Positions 44,346-56,222 are shown, counted from the stretch's first letter. The stretch: DNA of 64,000 nt from Durusdinium trenchii (GCA_963970005.1 CAXAMN010025361.1:366504-430503); one strand, 5' to 3'. Notes: generated by a model not told the origin, from the letters alone. Numbers and translations: made by a program.

Positions 44346-45006
44346 TACACCCTGCGGGTTGTTCCGCCGGCCTTTTCAGCCAATGGTCCCAAGATGCGGA
44401 TTACCTTTTGCGTCAAGAGGAAAGACTGCAACAGAGCAGAAAAAGTAACAGCATCATCCAGAACACAGCTGGGGCAACAGAGGAGCCTACATGAAATCAT
44501 TATGATACAATAAAGAGAACAGGGAGATGAAATTGGGGGATGCAAAGTATAGCCTGCCAAGCAAGAAGACAAATTATATGACATGTGACACAATGAGCAA
44601 AGTAGACCGTGCGAAGCAGCAAACGTACATAGCATTCCGTCAGACATGATACAAGACATGTGTGGCATGGGGATTTCCAAGCAGTCTGAGTCTGCAAAAA
44701 ACGATAGATACGTGAGTGCAGGTGCAAAACCTGAGAAAAACGCATGCAAAGCAGAAGCGCAATGCATGGACAACGACAAGAGAAGAACGACGATAAGAAG
44801 GAAGCGCACACAACCTTTCACTTTAGCTATGATATATGTGAGCTACATACATTCGGGATGTTCTTGGGGGGGAGGGGGGGGGTCAAGTTAGACGAGGCAA
44901 AAACTTGCTCCAGAGACACTTTTCTTATTACATATAGATTCAACATTCCTTAAGCTGCATACAAGCCACATTGATCAAACACGCCGGCGCCCGAGGGCCG
45001 GCGGAT
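44346..45006. other. 660-bp segment between two CTA arrays
   Basis: The first array is followed within 20 bp by CCGCCGGCC (44364-44372). The second is preceded by its complement GGCCGGCGG (44996-45004). No coding sequence recognised inside; open frames are unconvincing. Confidence 0.4.
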
Positions 45007-45035
45007 TACTACTACTACTACTACTACTACTATTC

Positions 45036-45068
<33 letters not shown>

Positions 45069-45097
45069 GTACTACTACTACTACTACCACTCCTACT
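45007..45097. repeat. (CTA)n array, right
   Basis: About 90 bp of CTA triplets in the same orientation as the array ending at 44345. Confidence 0.9.
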
Positions 45098-45358
45098 CCA
45101 GAGGACCATAACCATAATTTTCTACCCCCCAAAATCCCTTAATAAAACACGAGCGGGGGCCGCCAACTAATACGGGTCAAACAAAATACATGTTAATTTC
45201 ACCTTTTTAGGTATGGAAACACTTCTTTAATTCAATCATCCACTCCCTATCTTGAATATTCGTAACTCAACGCTATCCATGCAATGTTAGACCCCAGAGA
45301 CTTCTGAACTATCGCTAAACTGGCACCCCGCAAAACTCAACTTTGCAAGTCCACAGGA

Positions 45359-45455
45359 TTAGCTACTAGTAGTAAGGCCACGAGCCCCGAACGTAGCGTC
45401 CTTGCTCCTAATAGCGATGCCAGGAGCCCCGAGCAGCGTCCTTGCTCCTAGTAGG
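45359..45455 (+). repeat. TAGTAG-family repeat
   Basis: TTAGCTACTAGTAGTAAGGC, CACGAGCCCCGAACGTAGCG, TCCTTGCTCCTAATAGCGAT, GCCAGGAGCCCC and TCCTTGCTCCTAGTAG. It lies about 25 bp before the acceptor of the exon at 45479. Confidence 0.7.
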
Positions 45456-45478
45456 TCCCGCTTAAAGCTTTGCCCCAG

Positions 45479-47228
45479 CTCCAGGTGAAATCCTTGGACC
45501 GACGGCGCGTGCGGCGCAGCCCACGGAGGAGGAACGCCGCGCGGTGCGGGAGATGCTGAAGGACGCTCCGGTGGGGCAGAGACTTGGCGTGGTGAAGGAT
45601 CAGGTGGGTGCAGATTGAACTTGAGTGTTTTCAGGTGTATTTGTATATAATTAGGTATAGTTTTTCGATCAAAATTGAGAGTAGGGGGAAGTGCAGATGG
45701 AAACAAACAATTTAGAGGATATTAAGGTAGTCCATGAGGGTCCAACCGCTTTGGCCTGAGGATGGTGCAGGACGGGGGTTCGGCGAAGTTGGTCCCTCCT
45801 GAGTTATTTTGTTGGCGTGTTTGTTTCGTAATCGTTTTCGTCCAACAATAACAAACAACAAATGACACAAAATCATATATATATATATAATTTTGAAGAA
45901 CAACATTTCTGTATACATAAATTCCCGCGTAAATTTACTTTATGTGTTCTTCAACAAACAATATGTGTGTTGCTTGCAGCGGGTGCACGGATCCCTTTTT
46001 CTCGTTTTGGTTGTTTCGCAGTTCCTGTTTGATTGAGTCAGATGGACGACGTGCCTTTAATCCAACACGAAAACACATTTTATGCAAAAAAACTATGGTT
46101 TGGCCACATGTTTCACTGAGGATGGCTGGCTCGGTGGGTGAGGATGGCGCGCAATCGCCACTTGAAACCCAAATTACAGGGATTTTTTTTTGGATAGTGG
46201 ATGGGGTCTCCATCCTGCATGGGGTCGCATCACATCAGGTGACTCACTTGAATCCCACCAAAAACATATTGGCATTAAACATGTTGTTGGGTCGTGTTCC
46301 TAATTTCTGTAAGTCCTCATCGATTCATCGTCCATTTGATTTGTGGGGCGGGCATTGAGACTAAAGCCTGTGTCTACCCGGCCAAGAACAATCATGTCAC
46401 GAAGATGCAACCCTGGGTCGCAATGTGTTTCAGGGTCCGTGTTGGTTTGGAGATGGGCGACAAAAAAACACACTTGAAGATGGTAGATGAATCATCTTGG
46501 CCTGATGGTGTCCATGTTTGCACAACTGGCGGTCTCAGGAAACCTTTGATTAGTCTCAACGAAGTCCTGTTAGGGGTTGTCATTTCTGGCGGTCCTCCAA
46601 GCCACTAATGCTGGCGGTCGCGGGACTGTCAGAGCATGGCCACCCAGTTCTTCGACGCCAGCAGACCCCTGCGCCCGGGTTCGGGGGATTCCACATTGGT
46701 GATATAAGAGAATGTTCATGGACTTCATAGAAATGGCCATGGCCGAGGAGGAAGGTTTTGTTCCATGTGCGCAAATGTGTAGTTTTTGTTGTTGTTTTGC
46801 GGTTGACAATTCAAAAACATGTTTAGTTCTAATTAGTTCACTATGTTTGTTTGGTACTTGTTGATTTTTAAGGTAGTAGTTTTTCGTTACCCCAGTGCTT
46901 TGATGCGCGGTCTAGATCATCAACTGACCATCGGGTCCTGAGTCTCTACGGCTTCCTGGGCGTAGCCTTCGGAGTGCTGCTGCTGCTCACCGCTGTGGTG
47001 CTCTCCGGAGCCTTCGGCGACAGCGACAGCCCACAGCTGTGAGTGCTTATGGAGATCAATCAGAGGTAGAGCTCGCACGACTACTTTTGGGGTCAAAGAA
47101 CTGCTACATACTGTCTCCTTTTGATTAGGAACTTGAAGGCATCACCAACGCACAAGATCTCGTTTGGTGGATTTGTGATTAGACAAGCTTGCAATGACGA
47201 TCTGACTCTGCTGGGCCACAAAAGTTAG
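45479..47228 (+). CDS. Four-exon model: small single-pass membrane protein, 5' end missing
   Basis: Exons 45479-45603, 46633-46698, 46896-47038 and 47129-47228. Acceptors are CCCAG, GTCAG, CCCAG and GATTAG. Donors are GTGGGT, GTGATA and GTGAGT. The phases (start 2, then 0, 0, 2) agree at every junction and the last exon ends in TAG at 47226. Exon 1 is acidic/basic helical (EEERRAVREMLKDAP, GQRLGVVKDQ). Exon 2 reads SMATQFFDASRPLRPGSG. Exon 3 holds one strongly hydrophobic span (LYGFLGVAFGVLLLLTAVVL) followed by SGAFGDSDSPQ. Exon 4 reads NLKASPTHKISFGGF and ends in GHKS. If the last intron is retained, translation stops just after SPQL. Introns are 1029, 197 and 90 bp. The ATG at 46636 could start a shorter product. 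I do not recognise the family; no catalytic motif is visible. Confidence 0.55.
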
Positions 47229-48060
47229 GCAAGACATACTTCATTGGTGGGCTCAAGTGATGGTACGGTACGGAACATGCTTACACTTACGGCCCTACTT
47301 GTCCATGGTTCCTCTTTGCGTGTGTGTCAGACCCTCCAGGTGTGCTTCGCATGCCCCGTTAGCGAGGGTTTATCACGGGGCTGTCATGTGGCACCGCGTG
47401 TGATCGCTATGGCGAGGTGACCCTTGAAGAAATAGCATGGACTCCGCTCACTGGATGGGTGAACAACGATCATCCAATTGAAAAACCTGGGAATTGGATA
47501 TAGGGTGAAAAGTTGTAATTATGTCATATCGGGCCACTTTGGCCTAAGTCATCTGACCCCAGTATAAGTGGATCTAGATTTTGGCCAATCCTCGTGTTTG
47601 GCATGCTTGGTGTGTCTAGCTCGTGACCCTTCTTTCGACACGTCGTGATCCTTTTCCTGAAAGCAGCCGTCACTTGATTGGATGAGAGTTACCATAGTTG
47701 GAGCTTTCGTTCTCAGAATGACATCGAATCAAATCGAATCCAGATGAATCCAGTGTCCTCCTTTGGAAACGCAATCTAATTATGGACCCCATGGACCATG
47801 GTTGGTCCGAGCAGATGTCAGTTGGAGGGTCAACCAAGAAGGGACCGAACAGAGTTTCCTGGGGATTGGTATGAACATGCATGAACCAAAGCATCACCAG
47901 AGCTTCCTGCAAGGTCAGGAATGGCATTCTGCACACACACACACACTGACTTAAGAAGACGATCATTTGTGAGCACGAGCTCTTCAGCGCTTAACCCCAA
48001 CTCCACCTTTCAATCACTTCACCACCCTCCGCTCTCCGCCGCTCTCCGCCCCCCTGCGCC

Positions 48061-51000
48061 ATGGGCAAACGGCGGCTTGAAGAGCCGGATGAGTCCGATC
48101 TGCCGCTGGAGGGGCAGCTGGCGCTCCTGCAGGCGCGGAACAGACGGACGAAGGCCCTTGGAACCGGTGGAACAGTCGAGAAGGGCTCCCCCCCTGCGGT
48201 GGGTTTTGGGTTTGGTTCCTGGGCCAACAAGGACAGTCCCAGTGAACGTTGGGTATATGCTAGCCTTTCTGTGGTTTGGAATCGGAAGCCAGTGGTGGAG
48301 TCAATTGGCAAAGGCACCCTGAGAACAGCGGTGACAATATGGTGACGAACTATACTGTAGCATGCAGCATACTGTACATATTATGTTTACGTAGCTGTGC
48401 ATCCAGATGAGCACCGGGTAGTCGCAAAGTGGAAGCACGCCCCTTCCTGCCATACTATAACTAGATGATTCGACCTAGTACCAACCCGTTGCCAAGTTGG
48501 GCCCATGCAAGAGGTAGCAAAAAAAGGTAGCTTGAGGCAGCGCGGAACCACCAGGAAATCCTGCAACACACTCTAATTCCTAATGACTTGGCTAGATTTG
48601 GCAATTCACTATAGTGCTTTAAACTCATAAGCGGTACTGCACAGTGCACAGTTGCAAAATTCCTCTTTGCGGGATGGAACTAGATGTTATACAAGAAAAG
48701 ATGTCTAGACATGTCTAGAACATGATTTTTGGATCACAGGGGCGGGTTCCCTAGCTTGGTATGGGCATGGCCATGGGCCCTAATTCCCCAATTACTGCAG
48801 AAGAAGAACTGACCAAAAGCGCTTCAAAATCGTGGGTGCTTACCCATTTAGCAATCATTTAGGTGGGCTTCAACAGGATGAACCGGGGCAGATGTCTTCG
48901 GATTTCGCTTGGCGCAGGTGGACTATGAAGTCATGAAAGTGGAGAATCGAGAGCTGCGGAAGCGCCCTTTGGCGATGCCATGAGTTGATCCAAAGAGTTG
49001 AGGTTCAACTTTCAACCTCTTCTTAGCCTACACCTACACCCATCCTACACCGATGGCCTGGTCGAAAGAGTCAAACAATTAACACTTTTGAGGCGTCTAG
49101 TCTCCGGTGGACTCCCGGCCCGAAAAAAAGAGTCAGCCTCCCGTGGTTAAAACCTGGAAGACGCCGGAAGACTCCCACGTGGCCACGTCGGTCAAATCCC
49201 ACAATCCCCTTCAGAGTGCCAGAGCCGAGGCTTGATGAAGGCCTTGCGGGCGCCCAAACCGGCTCCATTGCGGCCGCCCGGACGAGAACACCGAGTCCTT
49301 TCGTTCCGGAGGACGACGCGAGGTTCGGGCGTCCGTGAATCGAAACACGATGTCAAGACCAAAGACTAAGACCTCCGTCCAGGGTCCCTGACCATGTTTG
49401 CTAGGGCCACCATTCTGTTCATGAGGGGGTCAGCCATTCTCGCAGATTGTGACCCCATGTGAGGCTCTGAGACAGCCATGTTCCACGGACTTCCACCTTT
49501 TTCAGAGGGCTTTGTGCTGTAGTGTGTCACGGAGTATGGGAATTAAGGCTTGAAGGTGGAAATGTCCAATGTCCTTTGTGCCCGAAAGCATCCGAAAGCG
49601 GTTCCTGGAATTTTCTTGTTATATAAATATGTTTGGCGGCCGTGGTTGGGTACAAGAGACGATCATTGACAGAACATGGTCGGGTAGGGTTTGAGCTGAT
49701 ATGACATCAATAAACTCTTTTTGAGGATTCCTCAGTGTGCAGTGGCTCATACATGAGGGATAGTAGCTCCTGTGACGCCTGATTCAGGATGGACATGGAA
49801 TGAAGTCATGACATCGTGGTTTTGTAGGATGACGCGTGGATCCTCCTGCACATCCCAAACTTGCTCATCTACTGTGCCTCGACTCATTCCTACCAATTCA
49901 ACAGCTGAGTTCGGAGGGTATTTCCACGCGGTTCTGGACATTCGGAGGGCACACCTTCAACAGCTGCGCTCGCAGCCTCGCAGCGGGGTTGCGATGCTTC
50001 ACTCCCAGGGCGAAAGAAGCGCCGAAAGAGAAGGTGAGGCAAAAGGGGGTCAAAGAGAAGGAGAAGATGGAGAAGGAACCTGTTGCAGCCGTCCTTCCAC
50101 ATGTTCGCTCTTTGCTGGGCGACACGCCGATCCCGGAGAGAATAAACGCTACAGAATCAGGGGGGTTATGCCCCCTTGGATTATCTTGGATTCTGTGGTG
50201 AAAAAGGTGTTTTTTTCACTACTGAATCTGGGATCTCTTTAGAGTTAAGATCGAGGCATAGAAGAATAGGTCTGGGGAAAGTCATGTTAGAGGTACCAGA
50301 CTTATTTGTAGTGAAAAGAATCCTGGAAGATGGGTATGTATGTGCCCTAATTCTATAGCCAGTAGTCAGGGCCTATTCTATAGTGAAATCAGGTTTCGGT
50401 GTAAATCCTAATTCTATAGCATATTTACTTCTGTCAACCTTTGTGCAATGATGTTTTTTAGATTTTTGTAGTACGTTTTTCTGCTGTTGCTATCACTTGC
50501 TTTCTGTATTCGGGCGTGCCCCGTGTTTTCTCGTGCTCGAGACGGTGTATCGGGTCTCTTGTCTCACGGTAGAGCCATGGATTTGGACATGTTGGTTGTG
50601 CACGGCTGCCTCTATCGAATGAACCACCGCTGTCTGAAATCACCCCTGTCAGAAAAAGACCTACTTTGATTTCACAAAAAAAAAAACTCTGAGGTTAGCA
50701 AACCTATTCTGTAGTGAAGTGAGTTCTCCCCGTTTCTTTTTTCAGACCTTGAGCTCTTAGTTCTATAGTGCAATGTGGTTCTGCCAGATGTCAAGTTCTA
50801 ATTCTATAGCGTGACAATCTCCTTAACAGGTTCGTTTTCACTACAGAATCAGGGTCTATGACAATGATCCTCTCTGGAATTCCCACAGGGATCCACATGG
50901 TGTTTTAGACCATGGATTAGATCGACCCCTATCTAAGACCATGCTGCTGGACACATCAGTGGGGTATGTGTCAGTCTGTCCAGGACATGTCCATATTCAC

Positions 51001-51728
51001 GACAGACGCACAGCGCCTCAACATGTTCAAAACACTTCGTGTTCAAAGATATTTAATTGACACATGGCAGAGAGAAATGACACCCACTGCAGGGGAGGGG
51101 ACTGGATAGGTTTCAGAAAGAAGACTTTGGACCCCATGTATATTATATTATATAATATATATTAATATATATATATATTATATATATATATATCAAGTTG
51201 AAGAAGTATTAGTGATATTTAGGGATGATATGGGATGGTGTTTTGTTGGGAGTGCTCGAATTTGTGCTTGTGCTTAAAATGCTGGAAGTATTGGGGGCAT
51301 CAAATTCAGTGGTCTTGGCACCTTGCTTGCTTTGAGGCCCATAGGCTCACCCCAACGCGACACTGTGTGGTGGTTTCAGTTTTATTTTCAACCTTTACTT
51401 GGGATGGTTGGACCCACTGACGACGTATTGCTTCCGTGGCCAGGAAAGGGTCAAGGAGAAGCCCAAGGAGAAGGCGAAGGCGGTTTTTTAGGGGACTGAT
51501 GTCATAATTGTTTTACTGTTTGGGCCTCGGTCATAACCACAGTAAGAACATCGTTACTTCCTCAGTTCCCCCGACTGCAAAGCATGTTTGAAGGTATGAA
51601 TGGATGGCGTGGATGGCCCTCATTGTCAGGAGAAGCCCAAAGAAAACGAACAAACACGACGTGGAGAGAGGCCAATAGAGAAGGAAGCACCAAAGGAAGA
51701 TGAGGAAGAGGATGAAGCAGAAGAAGAG
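48061..51728 (+). CDS. Five-exon model: Lys/Glu-rich charged protein, 3' end unresolved
   Basis: Exons 48061-48198 (ATG, MGKRRLEEPDESDLPLEG to KGSPPA), 48918-48961 (VDYEVMKVENRELR), 50009-50033 (KAKEAPKEK), 51444-51479 (ERVKEKPKEKAK) and 51630-51728 (EKPKENEQTRRGERPIEK then a Glu/Asp run). Donors are GTGGGT, GC, GTGAGG, GC and GTGACT; all acceptors end in AG. Phases match at every junction. The second join rebuilds AAG, and the KEKPKE-type composition recurs in three separate exons, which is unlikely by chance. A simpler alternative stops at 48981 in exon 2, giving a 67-residue basic peptide. The product would be hydrophilic and probably coiled-coil or disordered, with no known domain. The next exon may be the segment at 53596. 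The C-rich leader 48000-48060 would be the 5' UTR. Confidence 0.5.
50140..50885. repeat. Dispersed ATTCTATAG-type motif cluster
   Basis: CTAATTCTATAGC/TATTCTATAGTG occurs at about 50349, 50374, 50409, 50702, 50759 and 50799. The complementary form (CTACAGAATCAGGG) occurs at about 50149 and 50857. All lie in introns of the charged-protein model. Confidence 0.55.
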
Positions 51729-52015
51729 GTGACTGTGCAGTATGTCATTGTGTGTTATTTTTTTGGTGTCCCTTGCTTTGTTGTGATCTGCTCAAGGGTT
51801 GTGACTGGTCACACTGGCTACTGAAACTCTGCGACCCAAGGGCATCTACACCTATCAGCTTGTTGTTTCCACACTATGTGCCAATGCAATTTGTTTAGTT
51901 TAAGGGCGCATATCATCAATCAATATCTACATGTCATGTCATTCTGTGCAGTCACAATGACGAAGGTGCATTTCTACCCTGAGTGCATCATATGAGTGTG
52001 TGGCCCTTTTGCAGC

Positions 52016-52110
52016 AAACATCCAACTCTTTCAGTCTTCTCATCTCCGGGGCAACTGAGCCGAGCTGGCACCTTCTCGCCGATGATCGAGCGAGGCACCT
52101 CCTGGGATGA
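52016..52110 (+). CDS. Weak exon candidate
   Basis: Follows a CTTTTGCAG acceptor. The phase-0 frame reads QTSNSFSLLISGATEPSW to a stop near 52110. It would join in phase to the exon ending at 51728. Another plus frame and two minus frames are also open across this GC-rich patch, so strand and frame are not settled. Confidence 0.2.
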
Positions 52111-52391
52111 ATGCCGTGATGTTGGCCAATGCACAGATGGAGGCAGCGAGACTTTTGGGGGGGTTGGTGTGAAGGCCTCCGAGGCGGGTTCCAGCTGGAG
52201 GGGTTTCTGGCGGTCGATCTTGGAGCAGAAAGGCCGGCAACATCGACACATGAATAGACTATAGTGATTAGACTGGATTGGGAGAATCTTCATGCCAGGC
52301 CAGCATAGTATCATGAAATTGGGCATACTTTGCAGACTCATGCAGCCCCATTCATGTAGTTTGCCACCACGTATCCATGTTGGATAAAGTC

Positions 52392-52640
52392 GAGTTCCGC
52401 AACTGCGCAGGATTCCGCAACTAGGATTCCGCAACTGTTTGGTCGGATTCCGCAACTGGGATTCCGCAACTAGGATTCCGAAACTAGGATTTCGCAACTA
52501 GGATTCCGCAACTAGGATTCCGAAACTAGGATTCTGCAACTGTCAAGATTCCGCAACTAGGATTCTGCAACTGGGATTTCGCAACTGGCGTTCCGCAACA
52601 TTGTGGACTCCCTCACTAGGATTCCGCAACTTTGTCAATG
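52392..52640 (+). repeat. Short tandem array, left arm (GGATTCCGCAACTA)
   Basis: About 15 copies of a 14-15 bp unit GGATTCCGCAACTA with substitutions (CTGCAACT, CCGAAACT). Partner of the inverted array at 52789. Confidence 0.85.
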
Positions 52641-52788
52641 ATGAGGGGGTTGTCGTGATGTCGAGATCACACGATGGGGACAAGGGGGGGGTTGGGGGTT
52701 GGGTGGGGGGCTAATGACGTTGGTTTGGTTGTGCTTCGAAGGTGATGTCACAGGCACACACGCTATCGCATGATGTGGAGATCACCAG

Positions 52789-53050
52789 TTGCAAGTTTCA
52801 GAAGGCAAGTTGCAGAATCTGACTTTCCGGTTTCAGAATACCAGTTGCAGAATCTGACTTTCCAGCTTCAGAATACAAGTTTCAGAATCCCAGTTTCAGA
52901 ATCCAAGTTTCAGAATCCTAGTTGCAGAACCCCAGTTTCAGAATACCAGTTTCAGAATCCAAGTTTCAGAATCCAAGTTTCAGAACCCTAGTTTCAGAAC
53001 CCCAGTTTCAGAACCCTAGTTTCAGAATCCGACCGACTAGTTTCCAAATC
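52789..53050 (-). repeat. Short tandem array, right arm (inverted)
   Basis: About 17 copies of AGTTTCAGAATCCA/AGTTGCAGAATCTG; its complement TGGATTCTGAAACT matches the left-arm unit. The frame read across it (VSEPKFQNPS-like) is a repeat artefact. Confidence 0.85.
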
Positions 53051-53595
53051 CGGCTCTAACCACTCCATGTTTGTTCGCAAGTGATAGTGATGTAGGATGT
53101 TTTTGCCAATTGCATTGGTCTCACATTTGGTTATAGAAGGCAGGTTGTGGTATCGGTGATGCACCGATCAGCCATGATCCCACCCTGACCGAAATATCCT
53201 GTGGCGTCTTCCATGGTGCTTCCCTGCCCCCAAACAGCTTCGAACAGCTTCTCGGGTACCAAGGCCATCGGTCAGCCGGGTCCGTTTGTCGCCATCGCCG
53301 ACCAATGACATGAGCTGAGCACCTGCCGTCCGCAGCATCCTGCGGTCTGCAGTACCATGGTGGGAGCGCTTGTGGGAGTTTTTTGTCTTAGGGAACTCCA
53401 TTGCCACTCTTCCAGACACAGGACCTTCTTAAGGACCTGATCTTGGATCATTTGCAATCCATAGATAGGACCACCAGGACCAGGGAGGACCTGATCCCTC
53501 AGGAGGGGATCCATAGGGAGTGATCGTACGACAGGAGGTAGGATCCAATCGGGGCGATCGTTTGTTTGATCTGGATCAATTTCTCGGCGGTGCAG

Positions 53596-53680
53596 GTCTA
53601 CAACCAGCCAATCCCCGCAGACCTGCCGAAGGAGAAGCGTGCAGCCCTGGTGGAGGACCCCTCATGCGCGCAGCCCTGGG
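53596..53680 (+). CDS. Exon-like segment (QPIPADLPKEKRAALVEDP)
   Basis: After a GGTGCAG acceptor the phase-0 frame reads VYNQPIPADLPKEKRAALV, then EDPSCAQPW. Possible donors are GTGGAG at 53649 or a GC donor near 53665, so the right end is uncertain. It is on the same strand as the charged-protein model ending at 51728 and shares its phase and Lys/Glu flavour, so it may be a later exon. No domain recognised. Confidence 0.35.
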
Positions 53681-53810
53681 GGGGGTGTTTTGTTTGGTTG
53701 TGTTTGTTTTGTTGGCAAAGGCAGAGCAAAGATGCTGTTTTTTTTTGTGAACAATTTTTACTTTTGACCTGGACCTCCAAATAAGAAAAATTTGTCATGC
53801 CATGTCCCAT

Positions 53811-54895
53811 GTTCTAGAATGTGTTGGACTATCCAGCTACTCAGAATACTCTACTGATATGGAGCATGGCAGCGGAGGCCAGTTTTCTCCGCACGGGAGG
53901 GTGATCAGGTGATCAAATGAAGGTTTACAGTGTGGATGTGCAGTGTGTGTGTGTGTGTGTGTGTCTCCACTAGGTACGATAGAGTGTCCAAGTATATGTT
54001 AATTTTCAGTGATGAAGGTTTTGAAGATGAACATATGGTTTGAATATAGGTTCACATATATGGTTTTATTAACATATGAGTAGAGTTTGAAGATGATCCA
54101 GTTGAACCAGTTCCAGGTTCCTTGGACTGTTTGGCTTGGCCCCCTTTGTTCGGATGACCGCGCAAACAGGTGCTGAAATCCATTTCCATGATAATTTCAG
54201 CGAGCGCGTCGGTCTATGTTGGTTCCCTCACAAGGTGAGATCATTTTGCAAGGATTGAGCGTTGAGAACGCGGTCTTGTTGAGTCTTCCTTCATGACAGG
54301 CGTAGAAGAGTAGAAGACTGGTGAAGCAGAACTCCAAAACCGAACTCGACCAATAGAAACAAAAGAACTCCAGATGGAGGCCCGTGTTTTGTTGTCCTCA
54401 CTGAAAACGTTTCTGGTTCCATCTACTTCAGGTTGGATAACCAACACCTGGTTTTGTTGTGGCAGTAACACATCTCTTCCGAGATTCTGCACACACCAGA
54501 AAGCCTATACATAGAACATCATAGAATCACTGCTTGGGCGTAGATGGCCGGAACACTCTTGCCATCTTTGTTAAATATAAATTATGTACACTTCATAGGT
54601 CCTATGGATCGATCGGGGTGATCAGGGTGATCCGAAAGCAAGGTCCCCGATCTATGAGTCTTCGGCATGGAGTTGACCCACAACTCTTCATAGGAGAAGC
54701 TCAAGAGCTTCATGGACTTCTTCCATGACTCTGCTTCTGGGACTAGACTGGGAGTCCAGTCTAGGATGGGACGCGAGCCGCTTGGGTCAGGTCGGGTCGT
54801 GCTTCCAGACTGTCGGGTCCAAGGAGGTCATTGGTTGATATTGATCGATGGTAGGATGACTGTCGACTCAATCCAAATTTGATGTACTTAGTTCT
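53811..54895. other. No gene seen
   Basis: Contains the GT microsatellite; short open frames on both strands only. Confidence 0.35.
53940..53963. repeat. (GT)n microsatellite
   Basis: About ten GT units. Confidence 0.85.
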
Positions 54896-55040
54896 GGGAG
54901 TACTCACTTAGTACTAGACTCACAAGAAGTTGCTGGGAGTACTTCATCGAAGTACTGGGAGTAGTGGGAGTACTGGGAGTGGCATCCAAAGTACTCTTTA
55001 CTTAGACTTACTTAGTGTAAATGTGGGAGTACTGGGAGTC
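54896..55040. repeat. GGGAGTACT short-repeat cluster
   Basis: CTGGGAGTACT or a close variant occurs about six times with irregular spacing. Confidence 0.65.
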
Positions 55041-55054
55041 CAACATCCAACCAT

Positions 55055-55249
55055 GCAAGAAGGCAGTGGGAGTGGCAGCGGAGAAAGGCTACGGCGAGAA
55101 CCACTCCCAGGAACCTCCCGCAGAACCTCGGCCCGAGCCCTTCCTCCCACGAACGAAAACAACACGCCCGCTGGAGCGAATGGTTCAAACAAAGATTGCA
55201 CTCAGAACGTAACAACACGCCCATGGGGTGCACATTGGTCGGTGTAGAG
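55055..55249 (+). CDS. Low-complexity coding-like segment
   Basis: Two frames are open. One starts with ATG at 55055 (MQEGSGSGSGERLRREPLPG). The other reads KKAVGVAAEKGYGENHSQ, then EPPAEPRPEPFLP and TKTTRPLERMVQTKIAL, which looks more like an exon. A GGGAGTACT repeat array lies just upstream. Function unknown. Confidence 0.25.
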
Positions 55250-55579
55250 AGACTCCCCCCCTATTGGATAACCCGAAGAGTGAGAAAACAGACTCAAATG
55301 CATTGGTCGGTGGATCTCATCACATCATCGAAATTCAAGCCCATTGTTTTGAGGTCTACCAGTTCTATGTTCTATTCATTGGATGGTACATGTTGAGATA
55401 CCAACTTTTGGCCCATTGTGGGCTAGTCTTTGCCTTGAATTGTTGCCCCAAGGCCTCTAAGTCAGTGACCATATTGTTTGTTTGCACTGAATCTTTTGGG
55501 ATTCGCAGTCTTGAAATCATAAATGTGCTCCATGTGTTGGTCAATCTGTTTGTTTATGTAAACCTGATGGAATTTTGCC

Positions 55580-55960
55580 ATGGTTCACAGTCTGTTTTTG
55601 TCTCAACCGGCTTCAGTGTTTGCTTTGATTCATACCGACTTGATTCTAGATCAAGGGCCACTTGGGATGTTCTTCCTACGCAACTCACCCATGGCGTTGC
55701 CTCGGACCCACCAGGTGCAAGTCTTGGACCTGAAATCGGACAAAACGATTTTGAAGGGGAAGATCTTTGGAAAGCGCTATGGCCCCTTGGAAGTCTTTGG
55801 AATCCGGACAGGAAAAACAAGGGTGACAAGGAGACTGTCTCAGGGCTCAGGGCTGAACTTGTGGATGGAGGAAAGTCTATTTGTTCGTTTGGGACACTGC
55901 GGAAAGCTTGGAATAGAAGTCACCCTAAGGGATGAAAAGTGGATGAATCATTCCACCTAG
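55580..55960 (+). CDS. 126-codon open frame, unknown
   Basis: ATG at 55580 begins MVHSLFLSQPASVFALIHTD, then ILDQGPLGMFFLRNSPMALP, RTHQVQVLDLKSDKTILKGK, IFGKRYGPLEVFGI and a basic C-terminus ending NHST and TAG. The amino-acid mix is protein-like over most of its length. A CAG|GTGCAA inside at about 55728 could be a splice site, in which case only the part after it is exon. No family recognised. Confidence 0.4.
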   Translation: MVHSLFLSQPASVFALIHTDLILDQGPLGMFFLRNSPMALPRTHQVQVLDLKSDKTILKGKIFGKRYGPLEVFGIRTGKTRVTRRLSQGSGLNLWMEESLFVRLGHCGKLGIEVTLRDEKWMNHST

Positions 55961-56222
55961 CTCTTCAACTTATCTCAATGTCACATAGTTTTCTCATTGT
56001 TGTGGAGCAACACCTGCATCATCCAGTCAGACCCGTGGGTGACCCCGTGAGCCCCATCCTCAGAGCCTTCTGTCGGACATAGCGCACCAGTTGGCCAGCT
56101 GACCTTGGGTCGCCCCCGTTCCGCAGTCAAGTCAACTTCAAAGAACATCGCGTCAACGGTGCACCACAGCTTCACATATCTCATCCCTAAGTGAAGAGTG
56201 TTTCATATCGTTTCCATCTACC

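Noticed and set aside
52770-52991. Repetitive VSEPKFQNPS-like plus frame
   Set aside because: The 14-15 bp array unit creates it; the opposite array gives similar frames.
53167-53420. Minus-strand 83-codon frame as a gene
   Set aside because: Arg/Gly-rich, open on both strands, no splice or domain support.
54418-54435. TTCCATCTACTTCAGG as another hairpin end
   Set aside because: Short chance-level match without an inverted partner.
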